This document shows, in pieces, positions 57,628 to 64,000 of a DNA stretch of 64,000 bases. How positions within the stretch are numbered: the stretch's first letter is position 1; each line of letters starts with the position of its first letter. Source of the stretch: Endothia cerciana (Eukaryota; Ascomycota; Sordariomycetes; Diaporthales; Cryphonectriaceae); the NCBI GenBank assembly GCA_026119935.1, contig JALRMH010000021.1, positions 496,001 to 560,000 of the forward strand. The letters run 5' to 3'. The translations under genes were made by a program, and so were the position numbers. Under the pieces are notes generated by a model, which was given only the letters and a program-made list of their open reading frames with translations, ran no database searches and was not told the origin of the DNA.

Positions 57628-59764
57628 ATGCCAGCAGCCGCCAGAGGTAAAAGAGGTGCCGCCCACGCCGCCCCGGCTCCCACTCCTGCCAATACCTCAC
57701 CACTAGCCGGCTGTTGTGTTACCTTCAGTGGCAACTTTCCGGGACGGACGCAAGCCTCCCTTCTCGAGGATGCCACTAGCCTTGGTGCGCAGACGAGCAA
57801 GTCCGTCAGTAAGGACGTCACCCACCTCATCACCACTCAGAACGACTGTGACAAGCCATCCACCAAATTCATCCAGGCTATCGACCGTGGGCTTTCCGTC
57901 GTCAGTCTGGAATGGATGCCACAGTCCGAGCAGCAAAACACCAGACAGCCAGAGGCCAATTTCGCCCTTACCGCCAGGAACCATCGGGCTACGTCCACCG
58001 TTGACCCTCCCGCCGACGACCCCAAGAAGCGCTTGGCGTCTGACAGCCCGGCGCCCGATCCCAAGAAGGCGAAGCTGGATGATGCCAATGGCAAGACGCC
58101 AACCTTTGGCAGCGCTCAGATTGCCAAGGATTGCGCTGTTCAGGTCCCGCTCGATGAGGGCTGTCCGCTGACTGGTTATGGCGTTCACGTCGACGATGAT
58201 AGTGTCATCTGGGATGCCTCGCTCAAGTAAGCACCTTGGGGGTCTTGCCCTCCTGCCCCTGCACGCCCATTCCGAGCCTCTAGTGCTCATGTCCTCAGCC
58301 CTTGCCCTGTGTGAACCTTGACAAGGCTGACCAGATGCTCGCAGTCAGACGAATGCCGGTCAGAATCACAACAAATTCTACCGCATCCAGTTACTTGTTG
58401 GTCCCAACAACCACTGTCAGACCTGGACCAGGTGGGGTCGTGTGGGCGAACATGGGCAGAGCGCAGCTCTGGGCGACGGCTCGATGGCCGATGCGAAGCA
58501 AATCTTCGAGAAGAAGTTCAAATACAAGAGCGGCCTGACCTGGGAGAATCGCGCGGATCCCCCAAAGGCCAAGAAGTACTTCTACATCGAGCGCAATTAT
58601 GAGCCTGATTCGGACGAGGAGAAGGGCAAGCTTGGACCGCCGGACGGCGTCGAGAACCGCAAGCCGCCGCCGTGCACGCTTCAGCCAGATGTGAAGAAGC
58701 TGATGGAGCTGATCTTCAATCCGAAATTCTTCGCAGCGACCATGTCGGATATGAAGTATGACGACAAGAAACTTCCTCTGGGCAAGCTCAGCAAGGCTAC
58801 CATCATGAGAGGCTTTCAGGCTCTGAAGGACCTTTCAGGCCTCATTCAGACACCCGGCAATGCAGCAGGCGACGAGTCGATGGAGGATATTTCCAATCGT
58901 TACTACTCCCTCATCCCTCACGTCTTTGGTCGGGACCGCCCTCCAGTCATCAACAATCTAAACATGGTCAAGAGAGAAATAGAGCTCCTTGAGACCCTGA
59001 CGGATCTGAAAGATGCCACCAATATCATGAAGGGCGACATCGATGAACTGAATCGCACCCACCCGCTTGACCGGCAGTTCCAGGGCTTGAAGCTGCAGGA
59101 GATGACGCCCGTCGACCCCCAGAGCAGCGAGTTCCAGCTTCTGGAGATGTACCTCACGAACACTCGCGGCGCGACGCACACTGCCAACTATCAGATCGAG
59201 ACCATCTTCCGTATCGAACGCCAGGGCGAGCAGGATCGCTTCAACGAGAGCCCCTTTGCTGGTCCGATTCGAGATCGGCGCCTCCTTTGGCATGGGTCTC
59301 GCGCCACCAACTTTGGTGGCATCCTTAGCCAAGGTCTGCGGATCGCTCCTCCTGAAGCCCCCGCCACAGGTTACATGTTCGGAAAGGGTGTCTACCTGGC
59401 CGACATGTCGAGTAAGTCCGCCAATTACTGTTATCACCACATTTCGGATGGCACAGCACTGCTCCTCTTGTGTGAGGCCGAACTCGGCAAGCCCATGCTG
59501 GAGCTCACCAGCTTCGACTACAATGCACCGGAGAACGCGGCGGCCAAGGGCTGTTGGTCGACGTTTGGCAAGGGTCGGATGGCCCCACTTTTCTGGGAAG
59601 ACGCTGGCTGCATCCACCCGTCATTGCAGGGCGTCATGGTGCCGTCTACTAAGCGTGTGCCACCCGGGCCGACTGGCATCTCCTCCTCCTTGATCTACAA
59701 TGAGTACATCTGTTATGACGTTGCACAGATTCGCCTCCGCTATCTCTTCCGTGTCAAGATGTGA
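57628..59764 (+). CDS. prpA: Poly(ADP-ribose) polymerase, BRCT-WGR-PARP type
   Basis: Nuclear enzyme that builds poly(ADP-ribose) on proteins from NAD+, mainly in response to DNA strand breaks. Exons are 57628-58226 and 58345-59764; a 118 bp intron (GTAAGC..CTCGCAG) joins in frame to NQTNAGQNHNKFYRIQLL, giving 672 residues. Order: BRCT about 23-115 (GCCVTFSGNFPG..VSLEW), a Lys-rich linker with PDPKKAKLD, WGR domain about 195-300 with WGR at 230-232, helical regulatory domain about 320-460, and catalytic domain about 475-672. The catalytic triad is His516 (LLWHGSR), Tyr561 (SKSANYC) and Glu653 (YNEYICYD), the H-Y-E set of true polymerases. There are no zinc fingers, as usual in filamentous fungi. 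All key residues are intact. Confidence 0.96.
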
Positions 59765-60460
59765 TCGAAGCTGGAAAGGCACTCGCCGGCAAATCTGGCG
59801 TATATATTTCCGATCGGGCACGTTTTCATCCTCGGTTTCGCTGCTCTATGGAGGGCAATGTTTGGAGCGTTAAGGAGTACGAGGAATAATCTCTGGCGAC
59901 GACTGGAGTCAGGAAATGGGGGAGGATGGTTCATGCATCATATGAACTAGATCAGCTGTTTGCTACCCTCTATGGAGAGCGATCTCACGGCCTGGCTGAG
60001 TTGGGACTCAAAAAACGCTAGCCTAATATCAACCACATTATGATCTGCCATCGCCCCCGTATGCCCAATGGGAAAGCACAGTGTCCCAAGTCTCGACTCC
60101 CACGTTAAAGGCGAGAAGATGTGGAAGATCAAAGAATATCTTGTTGGCAGCTCTTTGGAGTTTGCATTTCTGATATGAGCTGACCCCGTCCATTGCGCCT
60201 TTCACAAGGCCACTTGGACCCCCTAGCCAAGCCAATCTTGGCTTTCATCTCAGTATATACATACTCAAGAATGCCCGCTAGAATTCACAGAAGCGCCTTC
60301 ACGTCATCTCTTGTCTCCCGGCACCCTCTTCATCCTATTCTGCCTCCGAGGGCGCCAGCATCTTGTCTAAGCCTACCACAAGTGAAATAAGAACTACCCT
60401 CGCCGTTCGCCTACGCCCCCCCCCCCGGTAGGCTAAGACACCGATGGCACCACAAGGCGA
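59765..60460. other. Convergent 3' spacer
   Basis: 696 bases between PARP (plus) and the FAD monooxygenase (minus). It includes an 11-base C run at 60416-60426. Only short frames were seen. Confidence 0.6.
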
Positions 60461-62760
60461 TCAGCCAGGCACCACCAGGAATCCGCCGAAATACTTATCC
60501 AACCACCTCGCCGCGTCCCTTCCCACGTCGCCGGGCTGTTCGGCCGAGTCGGCAAGGTTCCACTTCTTGAGCGAGCCCACGTAGCCGTCCGGCCGGACGT
60601 TGAGCACAGCGACTTCGTTCTGGGACGCTGTTTGGGCCCCGAGGTATTTCTCGGTGCAGGTACTGCCCTGCGTGTCGAGGTCGGGCACGTCGTCGAGGTA
60701 GATTGTCCAGGGGGAGCGGGAGAGGATCGGGGGCAGATGGGAGAGCTCGAAGTTTGGTTTGGGCGTCGACGCTGCCGATCCGGTCAGTGGGGATGGGAAA
60801 TGCCGAACGGCCGGGAGAGAGGTAGGTGGGTGGGATGGCGGGACTTACTGATGAGAGCAAAGGCGAACAGCTGGCTGAGTGCCGTGTACCTCTCCGGCCG
60901 CTTATAGAGGTCGTCCGCCGAGAGCAGCCTCGGCCTCTCCAGGTAGCTTTTGGTTGCCGCCGCGGATAACCTGCTCATCAGCGAGTCCTGCTGGGCGATG
61001 GACTCACACAGGGCCCTGAGGAATGCGCCCTGCGTCGCCTCCACCACGTCCGGCACGAATATGTACACCCTGAACTGCCCCAGCACCGGTATGTCCAGCT
61101 GCACGTCGACCGGGTTCGCGTCGATGTACCTGCTCACCTTCCCAGGCGGCAGGGTGCAGCCCGGCCTCGCGCCGGCGCCGTCTATCCCCTCGGTGTTCAG
61201 CTCGTTCTCGCCGTACTCGACACCGACGCCCGAGATGAACCGCACGTTCTTCTTGAAGTTCTCCGCCAGCGCCGCCGGGTCGCCGCGGCTCATCTCGTTG
61301 GCGTGCTCGAAGTCGAAGGCCACCAGGTCGCGCGCGATCTTCTGGCGCTCCGCCTCGTAGGAGCCCAGCAGGACCGAGGGCCTGCAGAGGCCGCGGACGG
61401 CGAGGTTCAGCTTCCAGGCGAGGTTCCAGCTGTCGTGCAGGGCCGTGTTCATGCCCTGCGCGGCCTTGGGCGAGTGTGTGTGCGCCGCGTCGCCGGCGAT
61501 GAACACGCGGGGCTCGGGGTCGCCCGTCCCGCCGGCGGCGCCGTCCGGGTCGGGCAGCGTCGAGGCGAACCTGGGCGCGACCCGCTGCGAGACGCGGTAC
61601 TGGCCGAACCACTCCACGGTCCGCCACCGGATCTGGTACGGCAGCAGGATCTGCGCCGCGCGGCTCATGATGGCCGCCTGCACCAGCCGCGGGTCCGTGT
61701 CCGCCGTGATGGGGTCCGCGTCGGGCCGCATCTCGATGTACAGCCGGGTCATGTCCCTCTCCCTCGGCATGATCAGGATCGACCCGAACCTCTCGCTGAA
61801 GACGACGGCCTTGGTCCAGATGTCGGGGAAGTCCGTGTCCACCTCCCCGTCCAGGACGCCCCAGACGGACATCTCGCTCTCGTCGTCCCGCTGCACCGCG
61901 GCGGCAGCAGGGGCCGAGGGGGAATGTGGGGGGCTGATCATCCTGCGCACGCGCGAGTGCGCGCCGTCGCAGCCCACGAGGTAGGCGAGCTCGAAGCTGC
62001 GCGGCTCGCGCGTGACGTTGAAGCGGGTCAGGGCCTCGACCGCCCTGCCCCCGGCGGCGAGGCGGCCCAGCCCCTCGAAGCGGTTGCACCGGCGGACGCT
62101 CACGCCGCGCTTGGCGAGGTCGGCCACGAAGACGCGCTCGACCATGCCCTGGTGGCCGACGAGCATGAAGGGGTCGACGAGGTCGACGATGAAGGCCGGG
62201 TAGTGCGTCTCGCGGGCGACGCGGGCCGGCGGGTCCCCGTCCGGGGACGAGGCCGTGCGCCAGAGGCAGTAGTCGTAGACCCGGACGCCCTGCTGGAGCA
62301 GCTCGTCGGCGAGCCCGAGCATGCGGAGGGTCTCGATCGTCTTGGGCTGCATGCCGTCCGCGCGGCCCGCGGGGGTCTGGTCGGCGCGCTCGTCGAGGAT
62401 GAGCGGGGCTATGCCCAGGCGGGCGAGGACGAGCCTGCTTTCATTGTCAGGTGGGCGGCGGCGGCTTGTGCGGAGGGGGTTCCGGGTGAGTGGGTGAGAT
62501 GTTTACCCGAGCATGAGACCGGCTGGCCCGGCGCCGACGACGCACACGTCAAAGTGCTCCGTCCGCGACTGGCCCGGCCGCCCGAGTAATAGCGAGGGCG
62601 TTGTCCTCACGGGCTCATCCTCGTTGATGGGCTCCGGCCTGGGCGTCGCTTCGTGATCGGAGGGGGCACTGTTGGCGGTGGTGATGTCCGTGTCCACATC
62701 CATATCCCCATCGCTGCTCGCGAAGGAGCTGGGCGGCGAGTTGACGCCGTTGAGCGGCAT
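60461..62760 (-). CDS. FAD monooxygenase, phenol hydroxylase type
   Basis: Class A flavoprotein hydroxylase that inserts oxygen into an aromatic ring with NAD(P)H; substrate not known. Exons are 62760-62507, 62434-60849 and 60771-60461, with introns of 72 and 77 bp, giving 716 residues. Motifs: an acidic, Ser-rich N-terminal extension of about 70 residues, dinucleotide site GAGPAG (76-81), the DG motif YLVGCDGAHSRVR (Asp241-Gly242), and the ribityl-binding GD motif RVFIAGDAAHTHSP (Gly399-Asp400) with AAQGMNTALHDSWNLAWKL. The C-terminus from about 590 resembles the thioredoxin-like domain of yeast phenol 2-monooxygenase, ending in NVRPDGYVGSL. The first splice restores GLMLGLVLARLGIAPLILDE. 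Very GC-rich codons make a 428-codon antisense shadow. Confidence 0.93.
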
Positions 62761-64000
62761 CTTCCCGGTGCGTTCCCTTGCTGGCTCTTTCTCTGTCCCT
62801 ATCTCTCTACACGTCGGGCTCTTCAACGGGGGAGGTCGGGTGGAGCGACGGCCCGAGCACTGGGGGTTGTCCTGAGCAGGCTTCTCAGGGCATGTGAGGA
62901 GAAGAGGAGGCTCTCCCGGCTTTTTTCGCAGCGCACGAGTGACGTCCCAAACCCCTGTCGGGATCTACCGAGGCGGCCAGCGGCCCGGGCCTAGGACGTG
63001 GGACCCTTCTCCCTGACTAAAACAATATCAGGGCTCTCGTACTACTATGGTACCATTGGTATATACTGTAGGTATTGGTCTTCTACAGTAGTACTACTAG
63101 GGGACCATCGCAGCAGGTAGGTAGTATTCATCCCATCGATGGCTACATCGGCTGGTTCCGGCCGACATATTCTATGGTACGATGGTGACGACCTCGTCCT
63201 CACGTTGCTTAACCAAAGGCCAGCGCTCGAGACTGTCGGTCTACCTTTCTTTGTTTTTTTCTCTTCTTCTTCTTCTTCTTCTTCTTCTTCTTCTTCTTCT
63301 TCTTCTTCTTCTTCTTCTTCTTCTTTCTTCTTCTTTCTCTCTGACTTTCTTTTCCTTTCCTCCTGTACTGTGCCGCCAGCCGGAAGACGAGGAGAGATTC
63401 CGGTGGCGTTGCAGTGGGTGCATACCGTCAGCTCAGTCAGGGATAACGGACCACGTACCCTTCGAAACTTACTACTACAACCCTGCTTACCACTTGCTAG
63501 GTGTCATGGGTGGTGCTTCTGTCGGAACAAAACCGCGGACTCTTGAATTATAGGCATTCTGCACCGAGCGCGTTGCAGCAATGTGGCGTGGGCTCTCGGG
63601 ATCTCTGGCCTATAATCCACCATCCAGGTAGTCATCCACCCACCCACTCGCCATGATTGCTGCCGCCATGATGCGCCTCGCGGGGTCTCAAATGGCCAGG
63701 TGTGTAGTCTGAAAGATCTTGTGAGGGTAAGTGATTCGCTCTCATATAGAAAAAACTTATCTTATGGTATGCTTTCTCATAATCATGCACAAGACTTCTA
63801 ATCATGCATCCATGTCATACCTTGATAATCGGTCGTCTCACGAAGCCACGCTGTGCTACTGAATATGTCACTTTGGCGTGCATCGCCGGGCGGCATCCAA
63901 TATGAACCTCGGATGGATGGCTGTAAGTGTTGCCACCTAGGTCTCTACATACGGATCAATTCAGGATACTACCGAACATCTGTATATCTTAAATGCCTGA
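62761..64000. other. Intergenic with CTT microsatellite, to window end
   Basis: It holds the promoter side of the monooxygenase gene, the (CTT)21 array and lower-GC sequence to the end. No gene recognised. Frames spanning the microsatellite encode poly-Ser or poly-Leu and are artefacts. Confidence 0.55.
63263..63325 (+). repeat. (CTT)21 microsatellite
   Basis: A 63-base uninterrupted trinucleotide array, followed by imperfect TTC/TTT units to about 63340. It is the longest microsatellite in the window. Confidence 0.97.

Noticed and set aside
61303..62589. 428-codon antisense ORF over the FAD monooxygenase
   Set aside because: No domain, Val/Gly/Asp/Arg-rich shadow of a well-defined flavoprotein.
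63139..63553. Poly-Ser and poly-Leu ORFs
   Set aside because: Created by reading through the CTT microsatellite.
1..64000. tRNA, 5S rRNA and telomere repeats
   Set aside because: No segment with a B-box-like GGTTCGANNCC in a cloverleaf context, no 5S signature and no TTAGGG arrays were seen by eye; a covariance-model scan was not possible.

Overview
The window looks like nuclear DNA of a filamentous ascomycete (Pezizomycotina, most likely Sordariomycetes). The evidence is: coding sequences split by short introns (46-190 bp) with GT..AG ends and CTRAY-type branch sites; GC-rich codon use with long antisense ORF shadows; fungal-only families (Opi1-type regulator, Zn2Cys6 factor, Dal5-like and FMP42-like transporters, CYP53 P450); and gene-poor spacers with microsatellites and many poly-G/poly-C runs. 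No bacterial-style operon, CRISPR, tRNA or rRNA gene was seen.

Layout, left to right. 1-13.7 kb: a CYP53 benzoate 4-hydroxylase on the minus strand, then a large trypsin-fold protein that seems to lack its catalytic serine, a five-exon MFS transporter and a Dal5-type anion permease. 14.3-21.3 kb: an Opi1/CCG-8-like phospholipid regulator (minus) diverging over 3.2 kb from the AP-1 clathrin adaptor mu subunit. 21.3-30.8 kb: a 4.6 kb repeat-rich spacer, a transcription factor with two complete Zn2Cys6 clusters, and a multi-pass membrane protein of unknown family. 30.8-43.4 kb: a lower-GC, gene-poor tract holding an aquaporin, a frameshifted NAD-dependent epimerase pseudogene, an unidentified 235-residue gene and some unresolved exon-like minus-strand sequence. 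43.4-62.8 kb: a dense housekeeping block with S-adenosylmethionine decarboxylase, the Fe-S scaffold ATPase Cfd1, a 900-residue protein carrying clathrin-adaptor motifs, an FMP42-type MFS carrier, an F-box protein, a BRCT-WGR-PARP poly(ADP-ribose) polymerase and a phenol-hydroxylase-type FAD monooxygenase. 62.8-64 kb: spacer with a long CTT microsatellite.

I see no single biosynthetic cluster. The genes are individually transcribed, and most belong to membrane transport and trafficking, lipid and polyamine metabolism, aromatic oxidation (CYP53 and the FAD monooxygenase, about 60 kb apart) and DNA-damage signalling. The least ordinary items are the Ser-to-Ala trypsin-like protein, the double zinc-cluster factor with tandem arrays right before its start codon, the adaptor-motif protein, the unidentified gene at 41.1-42.0 kb with CCGGT-core repeats upstream, and the marked excess of long G/C homopolymers. 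Exon boundaries were read by eye from splice consensus and frame continuity; no database search was possible.
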